From contig CM075770.1 in NCBI GenBank assembly GCA_037974665.1, positions 96,096,850-96,160,849 on the forward strand: DNA of 64,000 bases, in the 5' to 3' direction. The DNA comes from Ehretia macrophylla. Taxonomy: Eukaryota > Streptophyta > Magnoliopsida > Boraginales > Ehretiaceae. The position numbers were made by a program, and so were the translations under genes. Below the pieces are notes generated by a model. It made no database searches, was not told the DNA's origin, and saw nothing but the letters and a program-made list of their open reading frames with translations. Below are positions 47,610 to 58,658 of this stretch, one piece after another. Position 1 is the stretch's first letter. Each line of letters opens with the position of its first letter.

Positions 47610-48430
47610 CATGAGTGTGAAGTGTGTGTGTCCGTGTGTGCAATCTATGTGTGTAGTAGTGTTGTGTGTGTACGAAGTGAGTAACTGTATTTTCTACTCA
47701 TTTTTTTCTATTTATCCACTTTTATGACCTTTTTCTGATTTACTTAAGACGTCCTAATGACCCATTTCAAGTCTTCAAAGCTCCGAGGTGATTCTTTGTT
47801 TTCCTATTTTATCTGCAATTTTTAGTACTTGTACTTTTAGTATAGTGAAAATGGTGTAAAAAGTTTGATCTCAATTGTGTGCACTGTGTATGTTTGTGTG
47901 CGTGTGTTGTACGTGTGTGTATGGTCTTGTGTATGTTGTCGTTGTGTGTGTTGTATGTGTTGGTAGTGGTGTTGGTAGGGATTTTGTGTGTTGTGTGTTG
48001 TATGTTGTGTGAACATGTACAAGTGTGTGAGTGTTGATATTAGAAAGTAAATGAAAGTGATGGTGAATAATGATTTTGGCCTGAGTGTGAATTTTGTGTT
48101 TGGTGTGTGGCTGATGATTAAATATATAAATTTTCTGAGGAAAATAGGGCTTATCATATTTGAAGCTTAATTAATTTGTATTCATTTGATGGTTTTCTAT
48201 TATTGATCTGTCTAAAATTGAATGAAGCAAGTAACATTATGGAGTGACGTTTCCAAATGGTCAACTTTTTAATCACTTATAATCTATAATACTTTTTCTT
48301 CATCATTGATTGCTGATATACGTTAAAAGGTCTATCGTCGTTATCTCCCCTTTCGACATGTCTTTATCAACTGAGATTTTGTTGTGATAGCATTTATAGA
48401 TTATGCATAGTTGGGATGATTACGTTTATG
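47404..48430. other. GT-rich low-complexity sequence, possible leader of an unknown gene
   Basis: Includes GT microsatellites at about 47578-47608 and GT-rich tracts at about 47875-48030. The CT-rich stretch at 46920-47044 plus the sequence after 47404 resembles an untranslated leader split by the 341-bp element. No protein-coding exon is certain. Confidence 0.35.
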
Positions 48431-49108
48431 GAACCAAAAGGTAAAATGAAGGAAACTGAGAAGTGCCCAGATTCTCACTTGCATTGTGCTTTATCTCAAG
48501 CTTCATCTGTTGCATATCTCTCAAGATGCCATTAGAGTTGCACACTCAATTAGTTTCTCAGGTTAATCGATGGATTGGGAAAAAAAAATATACTTGGAAC
48601 TGTATAATTAATTTCCCCTATATTTATATTTTTCATATTTTTTATCTATTCATAAAGTTTTGGTTTAAATTGAGATGAGTGATACTGATTTGTTTGGGGT
48701 GCATAGGTTGCATAGGTAAATTGTCTGTTCTCATTGCTTCCTATTTATTTCTAATAAGTAGTTGCATTTGCTCAAATTAAAGACTATGTTTTAATCCATC
48801 AAATTAACTTTAGCTAATTTATGTAAATGCAGAACATCCCAAAGATTTGAAGATATGTAGAACCCGATATGCAAAGGTATTCAAGAAGTATAAATTGGGT
48901 TTTCATTTGGATTTAACATCAGTATGTTTGACAAGTCTCATGAAATCACCAAGCTCATTAATTTTAATACTAAAGTTTATTCATTTGAAAAACCTTTCTC
49001 AACGAAACTTTTTCTTCTTTTAGATATCTTATGTTTGGAGACATATCTTGGCCAGATGTATGAATTGTTCACTGAGCTTAAGCCTCCATTCTTCGCGTCA
49101 ATTTGATT

Positions 49109-49213
49109 ATTATTACTATTATTATTATTATTGTTGTTGTTGTTGTTGTGGTTGTTGTTGTTGTTGTTGTTTTTATTATTATTATTAGCATTCTTCTTTT
49201 TCTTCTTCTTCTT
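49109..49213. repeat. Compound ATT/TTG/TTC microsatellite
   Basis: Runs of ATT, then TTG, then ATT and TTC triplets. It produces the poly-Leu and poly-Asn ORFs seen on the two strands, which are not genes. Confidence 0.9.
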
Positions 49214-51024
49214 TGATGGGTTCATTATGTTCAATCAAATCATTTATTGGGATGCATGTTCCTTTCTCTCTCTTAAATCTATACATTTATGTGTGTGTGA
49301 AAAGATGGAATTTTGACGAGAGACATGAGTTGACAGAGTGATTGAGAAATTATCTTGTGTTGACAGAGTTCATAGTAAGTACTTTTAAGTTGTTAGAAAT
49401 ATAAATTGTTGACTTCACAATGACTAATTAACTGTTTGGAATAAGCACTTTGATTATGGGCACCTACTGAGGAAAGGAAAGACTTGCTTGAAAGTGAAAC
49501 AATTGACTATTATTTATTTCTAAAGTTTTTTGTTTAGTTGAGTTTCTAGAATTTTCTAAATTGGTCAAAATATTATGTGAGCATTTTTATTGAAGAACTT
49601 GAATTGTTCTTTTGATTATCACTATTAGCAAAACATAGTATTTCGATCCAATTCAATCAGTTAGTGAAAGTACAAAGAGAAATGGGGCTTGAACTTTGTA
49701 ATCAAGCGTGAAATCTCTAATTGTATTTCTAATTTTTTATATTGATGAACCGTTCCTTAGGATGAGAATATGGAAAGCCATACAGTGATATTCACATATT
49801 GTTTTCTTTTCTTTTCTTTTTTATTTTATTTTTAAAGATATTAGCAAGTAGAGAGATATTTCATCATATTTGGTGCTCACCAAATTGGTATCAATGATTC
49901 TTTTTTTTCCCCTGACTTCTAATAATTTAGATTTGAAGTACTCTAATTGATCTTCAACAAAAACTGGTAAATCTGAAACTGTGATTTTGTGTGGTACAAT
50001 TCTTCCTTACTCTGAGGATTTTCAACTCTAATCATGTTTATTATTTTTGTTCAGGCTGTTGTGAATGACCAGGAATACAGAGCTACTCTTCCTCAAATTT
50101 CTTGCATGATTGATTTGGCTGCAAAGATGATAAGTGAAAGTAGAGGGTCAGAATTAATGCCCCAGAAGGCAAATCCAGATTCCCCTATAACTTTATATAG
50201 GCGAGGGCAATGCTACCATTTCAGTATTTTTGTTATTCGTTTATCTCTCTTTCCATTTCCCTTGGCTGCTGAACTATGCATGTTTTGCCACGACGGATAA
50301 TTGTATGTTCTGGAATTTGGAAATGACTCCACATTGTGCAGAGCAATGGGTGGTGCATAAAAAGTTGAAATTGAATGGAGTTGGAGTAGAAAGTTCTGAA
50401 TTCAAGCTAATACGATGTAGTTTCGAGATGTGGTGATGAAGAAGTAAGGTTTTCTTTTCCCGTATTTGTTTGCTTCATAGTTATGAGTATTTAATTTGAT
50501 CATATATGTACCTGTGGATGAAATAACTGGAATTTTTTTGGCCTGCAATATAAATGAAACTGTTATTAAGGAATAGGTGTGCTATGAGCCTTTCACTTCA
50601 CTCTGATGATTTTTGTTATGGGATGATACCTATTGTGAGGCTTCATTTTCTTAGTACTATTTTCTATGCAGTGGAAGATCCAAGTTTACATGTTCAATTT
50701 TGAGATTTTGGATTTTCATGATATAAATGAAACTGTTATTAAGGAATGTACATTTATTGTTTAACGGATTCTGACCATGGTTCCTTAATCGACAAATAGC
50801 TTTTCTTTGAAAGTAATGTTGTAAGCTGGCATTGTGTGTTTTGTTTACTCAATATCCAACAAGTTGTTTGTTGCTTCTTGGAAAAAAATAATTGTGAAAA
50901 CAACTCATAGCGAAATGCTAAATGAAAAATAACGTTTAATTGTGGATATGTGGTTATGTTTTTGGTCTCAAGTAATTTACTTAATTATGTCTTTGTTAGT
51001 AGTTGCTCATGCTTATTTTCTTTA

Positions 51025-51440
51025 GGGTAATTTACCGAAATGGTCCTATATCTTTGTCTTTTTTGACATTTAAGTACTGTATTTTTCATTTTGGACAAAA
51101 TGGTCTTTCATCTTTTATTTTTGTGACAATTGTTAGTCCTTGGAGTAAAATTTGTCAAAAAATAACATTAGTGAGTACATAAATAGCATGTGGTCACAAA
51201 ATGCATAAATTTTAGGATGTTTATATTTTATTGCATGATAATTTTACCCGTAGAGATTTATGAATTTTGCGTCTACGTATCATCCGTGCTCATTAATGTT
51301 ATTTTTTTTACAAATTTTGTTCCAAGGACTAACAATTGTTACAAAAATAAAAGATGAAGGACCATTTTGTCCAAAATAAAAGATACGGAACTTAAATGTC
51401 AAAAATGACAAAGATGTAGGACAATTTCAGTAAATTATCC
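51025..51440. mobile_element. Fold-back Mutator-like MITE, 416 bp
   Basis: Long inverted repeats of about 150 bp (starting GGGTAATTTAC on the left and GGATAATTTAC on the inverse right) fill most of the element. A perfect 9-bp duplication TTTTCTTTA lies at 51016-51024 and 51441-51449, the length typical of Mutator-like elements. No coding capacity. It lies in the intron-like stretch between the unrecognised exon pieces. Confidence 0.9.
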
Positions 51441-51860
51441 TTTTCTTTATTTCGCACTCTTTCAGGTGTGAGATGCCACTGCAGCAAATCCTCAGCTGTT
51501 GGTTGATCTTAAGTTGATGTCGAAATACTATTCCAGTTCCCCGACATTGGTGTCACTTCTGCAAGTTTGGGATGCTTACATTTGATTTATTAGAAAATAT
51601 GCTCCTTTATTTAAAATTATCTTTTTACTTCTATGCTTTTATTCAAAATTTATTGGCTATTTTGGTTTATCTATTTTTAAAAGTTGGATATAGTAATTTG
51701 TTTTGTGAACAAATTCATTTACATGACAAACATACTAACTCAAATTTTACTATATTAGATTATATATAATTAATACCATTTATTCCAATTCATTGATATT
51801 AGTTCATTATCATTGTAAATAATTTTATTTATAATATTTTTTCAATATACATTAGACTCA

Positions 51861-51889
51861 GCCCGTGCATATACACGGGCCAGCCCTGA
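51861..51889 (+). mobile_element. Helitron-like 3' terminus
   Basis: GCCCGTG (51861-51867) pairs with CACGGGC (51874-51880), and six bases later the sequence is CTGA followed by T (51886-51890). Hairpin, short spacer and CTRR before T is the Helitron 3' end pattern. The matching 5' TC end was not found, so the extent is unknown; it would extend leftwards and may include the exon pieces. Confidence 0.5.
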
Positions 51890-51980
51890 TTGGTAATGGA
51901 ATAAAGCCTAATAATAATTTTAAAAGAACAACTCATACTATAATGAATGAATTGGATTTTGTGGTACTACTGGTAGCACA

Positions 51981-52054
51981 TCACGAATTATTTTCACAAT
52001 CCTTGGTTATTAGGGAGTCACGAATTATTTTCACAATCCTTGGTTATTAGGGAG
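51981..52054. repeat. Exact 37-bp tandem duplication
   Basis: Two adjacent 37-bp copies (51981-52017 and 52018-52054), beginning TCACGAATTATTTTC, appear identical, indicating a recent event. The surrounding 51890-52720 is AT-rich with no gene recognised. Confidence 0.9.
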
Positions 52055-52724
52055 GCAATTGTAATCTTAATGAGCAAATTTAATAAGTCAATTGTTTGAG
52101 TGTTATACATATAATAATTGATTATATTATTAGTATAATTGGTTAACCAAGTATGATATATTAAGATGACCGATGAATATGGTTATGGAAACGACCAAAT
52201 TTATAAACAACTAACACAATTGCAAACAAACCAAACAACTCAAAGGCCAAGCAAACAAATTGAAAGAAGATAAGTATGCCCAAACCGACAACCTACTCAT
52301 AAAGATCCACAAGCCCAAATACGAAACACAGTACACCAGACCAAACGAGAAATGCTGTATAGCAACCCATGTTCATCAGCATTTAACCATTTATAGTGGT
52401 TGACGACTAAGTTATGACAAGTCCAATTTCACTTACGTACTTTATCCATGCATGTCCATGCATTTTCATCGTTGTCTTTATTTCTTATGAAAACAAAATT
52501 TTAATTTGAAGTACACAATATCCGTCTTACCAGATCTACTTTCATCAAATCCTATTTGCACGAATGGTACCTTCAATGGTGCGACACATATATTAAAAAA
52601 ACAGAAGTTATATTTCAATTGGTAAAAAATAGCACAATTTCATGAATAATTGTGTTTCTGCATTATTTAATAAAGACACTCATGGACAATATGAAAGGGC
52701 AAACCCTTTTGTGTCTTTCCAGCT

Positions 52725-52734
52725 TATATAAATA
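52725..52734 (+). promoter_or_regulatory. TATA box of the F-box gene
   Basis: TATATAAATA lies about 75 bp upstream of the ATG at 52809, a usual plant spacing for TATA box plus short leader. Confidence 0.6.
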
Positions 52735-53287
52735 GGGGGTATACGGAATTGGAAATCATCCACATAATTATTATATGCCCGTGAGATTGATAAACAAAAG
52801 AACACAAAATGGCTTCAAACAAAAAGTTTAAAATGGCTTCAATCTTTGATACCCTTCTTGAAGAACTAATCGTTGAAATCCTAGCCCGGGTTGGTTCACG
52901 ATTCGCTAAAGACCTTATTCGTGCCAAAACAAGTATATAATAGAGTTAAGTTGGAATTAAATACATTTTTTTCTCGATACTAACCCAACAACTCATTACA
53001 TAGTTGTAAATTGCTCACGAAAATTGGCAACAAGCCATACATATACAAGTATGCCACATTAAAGGAGTTTCCACTCTTCCCGTGGTGGCCGCGACATCCC
53101 AACCTTGTTAATTTCATGGATAAGTGCTTTGTTAGTGGAAATCCAGATTCCTTGTACCGAAAAGGAATGGTAAACATTACACTAATATGATTATCTTTTT
53201 TTAAAAATAATAAATATTTTAAATAATTAGTGCTATTTTTTTTTTTAACTTTGGTCAAATATTAGTGTTGTTTTAACCCAAAAAAAA

Positions 53288-53513
53288 GATATTAGTGCCG
53301 TGATAGTGAAGGGATTTAGCATCGTTTCTTGCATGCTAAAGTGTTGATATTTTAAATTATTATTGCTGTTTTTTTTAAATAAAATTTTTGCAGAGATATT
53401 AGTATTGTGATAGTGAAGGGATTTAGCATTGTTTCTTGCATGCCCAAGCGCTCTTATTTTTTATTATTACTGCTATTTTTTAAAAAAAATTTGCAGAGAT
53501 ATTAGTGTTGTGA
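53288..53513. repeat. Tandem repeats of ~105 bp in the F-box intron
   Basis: Units start at 53288, 53395 and 53498 with GATATTAGT-TTGTGATAGTG and contain GGATTTAGCAT-GTTTCTTGCATGC. The third is split after 53513 by a transposon and resumes at 57470. A partial relative precedes the first unit near 53258. Confidence 0.85.
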
Positions 53514-56500
53514 CACAACAAAAAAGGGGTCATCAGCGACCCTTTATTTATGGCAGTTTTAGTAACCGTTTTTGTTGTATTTTTTGCAGTTATACCACCA
53601 CATAGGCAGCGGTTTTAAAGGAGCACCACTAAAAGTCTCACACTTTTAATGGCGGTTCTCTGGAACCGCCGCTAATGTGTATTATTTGCAGCGGTTCTAC
53701 AGAACCGCTGTTAATGTGGCTTATATTATCACTCCCCCATGACAAGATTTCAAAGACTCAAACCACATTCCCCACCCACAACCCCACACACAGCTGCAAA
53801 TAAAACCTATACCCTAACCCTTCACAGTCCCGCATACCCCACCCCTCACACATGCATGACACCAACTCCTACGCCCAACAGTGGCGCGACACCCACCCCA
53901 TAACCCCATAGCGGCTCTCCCACCACCCCCACCCCCACCCCTCAATAGTTGCGTTATCCCTACCCCCTCCCCCAACAGCGGTGTTATCCCACCATGACGA
54001 CAATGACATCATTCCCACGACACCATCACCACGGCACTACTACCATAGTACTTCCAAATCGAAATCCCAAAACTGGGGTTCCATTTACCTGAAATTAAAA
54101 ACCCTTGAGGGTTTCGAAATTAGGGTAATTGAAACCCACAATTGGAAACCCTTAAGGGTTTCGAATTTCGGGTAATTGAAACCCACAATTGGGTTTCCAA
54201 TTGGGGGTTTCAATTTACCCGAAATTATTGTCAATAGTGGTTGAATTGTTTTATTCAAATCAATAGTATTGAAGAAAGAGTCATGTTGTTGAATATTTAT
54301 CTAACCAAGTATTAAACACTTATTTACTATGGGGGGCAAGAAGAATGCTACTGAATGTGTTACATCTGTTATTGGGATTCCAAGGGAAAGGTAAAAGGTT
54401 AAGTTGTTTTTGTTCTCGTCTTCCTTGAATGAATATGTATAGATTTGTTTACATTGTTACTGATACTGAATACTAGATGTGAATTTACTATCAATGAAAG
54501 TTCAGAAAAAATGTTTATGTTGAATGAAAATATAACTTAATGAGGTTAAAGGAAATATTGCTTCACTTTACTTTCTTTATCTTTATACATGCTATTCCTA
54601 GACCTTATTACAGTCATTCTAAAGACCCAAATGTGTATTAGTTTGGAAGACTTTATTTTGGTTAGTCTTATGATCATTATGAGGTTCTTAAATACTTGCA
54701 CTTGATTATTGTGGAGTAATGCTCCGATCTTATTGCGAGATTGCTTTAGCTTTGTTATAGTTTGAGCATAACTATTAGGCTTGATCTTAAACTCGCTTTA
54801 CAGGCAAGGACGAATGAGAGAACTCCATCTATGAGGGATAGAGTTCAATCAAACTGTTTGTTTGCTGATAGAATTAAATTTACTTAAAAGCTGGCTAATT
54901 GTTGCAATGAACTATATTCTTTTCTATCTTCTATAATTTGGATGGAAAATGGTGAGAGAAGTGTAGAAGGAAGGAGAGAAAAAAGGAAAAATGTTAATTG
55001 AAGCTTCTTTTACTACATTCAGGTCAAAATTAACATAATCTTTTTGTCTTGATAATAAACTAAATTCGTTTAGGGTCTTTGATGTGTTTAGAATGTCAAA
55101 AGTGTTTTTTTACAATGCAGAGATTAAGGTTCTCAACTTCTCAGTTTGGTTTTCTTTTGGATATGGAAAACTCAAATGATTATGTTATTGAATTAGTCTC
55201 TTTTGTAGGTTGAAAATGAGTCTGGCCTATCTAACTTCATTCCTATTTTGTTCGGGGACAAAGAAATTTGTGCATAAATGAAAATTATGCAATAGAGATT
55301 TGATGCATCACCCTCTTCTAAACAACCAGAGTTTGCAGCTAGTGATTCTTCATGTGAAGTTTTTGTCTTAAGACAATTCCGATTGACAGAATTTTTGTTT
55401 GTGTATTTTTGTTTTTGCAGCAAAAATTAACTGATGACCACTTCTTCGAGAGTGCAGAGAGTTTTCTTATTGGTCTAACGTTTTTTGTTGGACTGGTTCT
55501 TTTATTAAATGCAGTACTATAAGTTTTCTTCTCATTAACATAATAATTCGCCTGATGTTCTTTAGATTACCTCCACAAAAGTTTTATGTTGTTATGTAAT
55601 TAAAGTGGTTTTATGTGATGCAAAGGTGCTCAGGGAGTGATTTGCTTGGTGTTATTGCTAAGGTTATAGACATGCACCATAAATGTATGTCTTTCTTTCT
55701 TCCCTTCCTGTGTTTCGTAGACAAGATTACATTTTAATGTGCAGATATTCTCTGTAGAAATTTTTAATTGGAGCAGAGTGTTGAGAGGGTTTTAGATATT
55801 TATTGTTATAGATGCTGTAAAAGTTAAACAAAGTTACTATAGAGTAACAAACCCTTTTGTTGGAGAAATATTCTGCAGAAGTAAGTTGAGGTTCCTTTGT
55901 ATAGTTTAATCCACAAGACTCTTATCTAGTTATATTACAAAGAGTTTCTTTTACTGGCAGAAAGCATCAGATCTATTGAAGTTTTTGGGCATATTGATTA
56001 CTTAATTGCTTCTTTCTTGTGTTCCTCTTTCTACTTCAGTGATTCATAGATTGTAAAGTAATGGCTCATTCATGTCTTGATCCTATAAATTTTTAGAAGG
56101 CAATTAGTAGTACTCTATAATGTACTATAACATGTCATCTTTCAAAAAACAAATGTGCTATAGCATGTGACAAACAAGAGTGTTCTGCAATATCGAATTT
56201 TTAGCAATTATTTCTCTTAAGTCTTAACAAGTGTTAATGCATTATACTAATTCCTCTTTTGTCTATGCCTTTATCTTTGATTACAAATGTTTAGTTAGAT
56301 TAGTAGAAAGAAAATCTAGAAAGGTGTTATATTTTTATAGAAAGAGTAATAAATGTTAGTCGTAGAGGTGGCGGTTGAAATATTTTGCCATCTATTTGAA
56401 TAGGACCTTGTGGAGGAAACAACTAATTCATTTGTTTCATCTTTGTGAAGTTTTCTGCACATGATAAATTTCATTTTCAAATTGTAGCAAAATATGCCCA

Positions 56501-57466
56501 CAATCATAAAAGATTCTTATTTAGTTTTGATGGTTGACATGGTTTATATGACTATTCTGTACATGAATGCTGATGTAGTTCTTCACTTGATCTTGATTGT
56601 CTTCAAATAGCATCCTTGCTACCATGTTTATTTTGGATTCAAAAGTTTGTCTGTTGTCATGTTGATATTTTTCGACTTTGTAAAAAAAGTTCAGCAAGGC
56701 TAATTGTTTCATGTTGTGTTACTAAGATGTATTTGATTTAGGTGACTCAACACGAGGATAAACTACTTGTTGAGCATATGCGCTAAGCTTGGCCGTGAAA
56801 ATGAGGAGGCTAACAGTGATGAGGACATTGAAGAGGTGGGAAATACAGGGATATGAGAAGTTGATTTGAAGAATTTAGCTGAGGATAAAATAATGAACTT
56901 TCATGTATTATAAACATTTTTTCCATCTATTGCTACTTCATTTTTCTAAATTTCAACTTAGTGAATCTGTAAACCAATGCTTACAGTTTTTACAGCAATC
57001 TTGTTATACAACATTTCAAGCATTTAACATTTTGGCAGTGTTTTTTTTTAATGATTGTTGCTTATGATCTCGGGTATTTGAAGTGAAATAGTACAAAGCA
57101 GGAAAATGCAAAAAGTCCAGAAACAAGATTAGAGGATGTAGCTTATATGACTACTACCCTGTATTTTAATATTAATAAAAAAAGAAAATAAGAGAACAAA
57201 TTTTTTTAAAAAAAAGAAAAAAAAGTATATCGGCGGCGGTTTCCAAAACCACCGCCTATAGTCCCATATAAAAATTTATTCTCAATTCACAGCAAACCAC
57301 CGCTATTGCAACTTATAGGTGGCGGTTGTTGCAACCGCCGCCCATATTATCCGCGACGGGCGTATAAACGGCGGTTTGCCAAACCGCCGCGTATGTATCG
57401 GCCGTGGTTAAAAACCACCGTCTATGAGGAATAAAACCGCCGCCTTTTCCTTTTTTTTTTGTAGTA
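53514..57466. mobile_element. Non-autonomous CACTA-like element with GC-rich subterminal palindromes
   Basis: Left end CACAACAAAAAAGG; right end, inverse, TACTACAAAAAAAAAAGG. TGA is duplicated (53511-53513 and 57467-57469), and the neighbouring repeat units show the empty site GTTGTGATAGTG. Length 3953 bp. Both ends carry GGCGGTT...AACCGCC palindromes (about 53642, 53689, 57233, 57331, 57369). No transposase is present. The interior includes a C-rich stretch (53760-53990), a repeated AACCC/GGGTTTC block (54080-54235) and exon-like bits near 54331 (MGGKKNATECVTSVIGIPRE, donor-like end) and 56745-56860. These may be captured gene pieces. Confidence 0.75.
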
Positions 57467-58062
57467 TGATAGTGAATGGATTTAGCATAATTTCTTGCAT
57501 GCCAAATTGCTTAGATACATAGAAAGACCCTAACAAAGAAGTTTATGACTACTAAGAGTATATTTCTATGTTAAATTTTGTGTGGCGGTAAAATTATTCC
57601 AACACTTTATAATCTGTAATGTATAAAATGTCTATACGTTAATAAAGTTGGAAGAATAAATGTATGTATGAATGTATTGCAGATGGAGTATTTTTGCGGA
57701 AGGTCAAAAGATTTTGAAGTTGAATGTCTAACGAATGCCGTAGAATCTGGACATGTTGGGACATATTGTGTTCTTTCTATCATCCTAATCACTCTAGGTT
57801 ATGCGTGTAAGGAAATGGGAATGATGATGCTTCGCGAAATAAGGTGAGAAGTACAAGAGTATCGCATGATATTGAAATCTGTTTTGAATAATATATGGTG
57901 ATATCCGAATTTCTCGGAACAAAGGCTATGACCGACTTGTTGTACCAAATAACACATGATCAGCAAATCAATTTGGCTTAGGCCGAAGATGAAGAGAATG
58001 AAGACATAGAGTGTGATCATTGTTTCTGTGATAAAGAGATCCTTATCTTATTCAGGGAATAA

Positions 58063-58263
58063 ATGTATGTGATGATGTGTATTAAAGGACACTTGTAGTT
58101 GAATTTTATTTTTTTTATTATTATTATAATTTTTTGATGTATTGTTTAAATTTTCGTGTTTTTTGGGATGTATTAATAAAACTGCTACAAATTTATTTTT
58201 GGGATGTATTAGTTGCTAGTACTTTAACTAATGAAGAGCTTTAGAGCTTTTTGCATTTTGCCT
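58063..58263. other. Sequence downstream of the F-box pseudogene
   Basis: AT-rich; probably the 3' untranslated region, then the start of transposon-derived sequence. GGGATGTATTA occurs twice. No poly-A signal could be fixed. Confidence 0.4.
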
Positions 58264-58658
58264 TAGCAACGATTTGGAGTTGAAATTTTTAGAGACGATT
58301 TGGAGACGAAATCTTTTAGCGACGATTTGGATACGAAATTTTTCAATGACGATTTAGAGGCGAATTTTTTAGCGATGATTTAGAGATGAAAATTTTAGTT
58401 ATAATTTGGCGATGGATTTTCTAGGGACAGTTTAGAGATGATTTGGAGATGAAACTTTAACGATGGCTTGGTGACAATTTAACGTGGATATTGTGACCAT
58501 TTCTGAACCGTCGCCATTAGAGATGACTCAGCGATGATAACCCATTCTAGCAACGGTTTTTTTGGCCACGGCTTTTTTGGCAACGGCTAAGATTCGACTC
58601 TTGGCAGTCGCCATTACCGATCGCTAGGCCACGGTTTTGCGTCCAGATTCTTGTAGTG
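58264..58658. mobile_element. Orphan CACTA right end with ~26-bp subterminal repeats
   Basis: The end reads, inverse, CACTACAAGAATCTGG at 58643-58658. Immediately inside are six or seven diverged ~26-bp units built on GACGATTTGGAGA-GAAATTTTTAG (58264-58475) and then GCGA and GGCAACGG words. No matching left end was found nearby, so it is a truncated or solo end. Confidence 0.7.

Larger units (their letters stand above)
48441..51570 (+). pseudogene. Unrecognised exon-like pieces (gene fragment)
   Basis: Three pieces look like exons. (1) About 48449-48559: EKCPDSHLHCALSQASSVAY, then after a frame change QDAIRVAHSISFS, ending at a CAG/GTTAA donor-like site. (2) About 48836-49106: starts after TGCAG and ends TYLGQMYELFTELKPPFFAS. 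(3) About 50055-50214: starts after TTGTTCAG and reads AVVNDQEYRATLPQISCM, then DLAAKMISESRGSELMPQKA. A fourth possible piece near 51490-51570 reads LLVDLKLMSKYYSSSPTLVS. No family was recognised. The pieces sit left of a Helitron-like 3' end, so capture by a Helitron is possible. Alternatively it is a decayed host gene. Confidence 0.45.
52809..58062 (+). pseudogene. F-box protein pseudogene (At2g35280/At1g67340-like family)
   Basis: Exon 1 (52809-52932) encodes an F-box: FDTLLEELIVEILARVGSRF, then DLIRAKTS. Exon 2 (53004-53169) encodes IGNKPYIYKYATLKEFPLF, then MDKCFVSGNPDSLYRKGM. Exon 3 (57683-58062) encodes a Sel1-like segment (ECLTNAVESGHVGTYCVLSI) and a C-terminus with IECDHCFCDKE, a CX2CXC cluster. 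F-box proteins recruit targets to SCF ubiquitin ligases. Breaks: the exon 1 donor appears to have lost one G, shifting the frame across intron 1; TGA at about 57845 and another TGA in place of Trp near 57895 follow. Intron 2 (53170-57682) is swollen by tandem repeats and a transposon. TATA box and ATG are intact, so a 43-codon product is the most it could make. Confidence 0.75.

Noticed and set aside
47837..48157. 106-aa minus-strand ORF rich in His and Thr
   Set aside because: GT-rich low-complexity tract; no domain, no splice context.
48977..49316. Poly-Asn and poly-Leu ORFs
   Set aside because: Products of the ATT/TTG/TTC triplet microsatellite.
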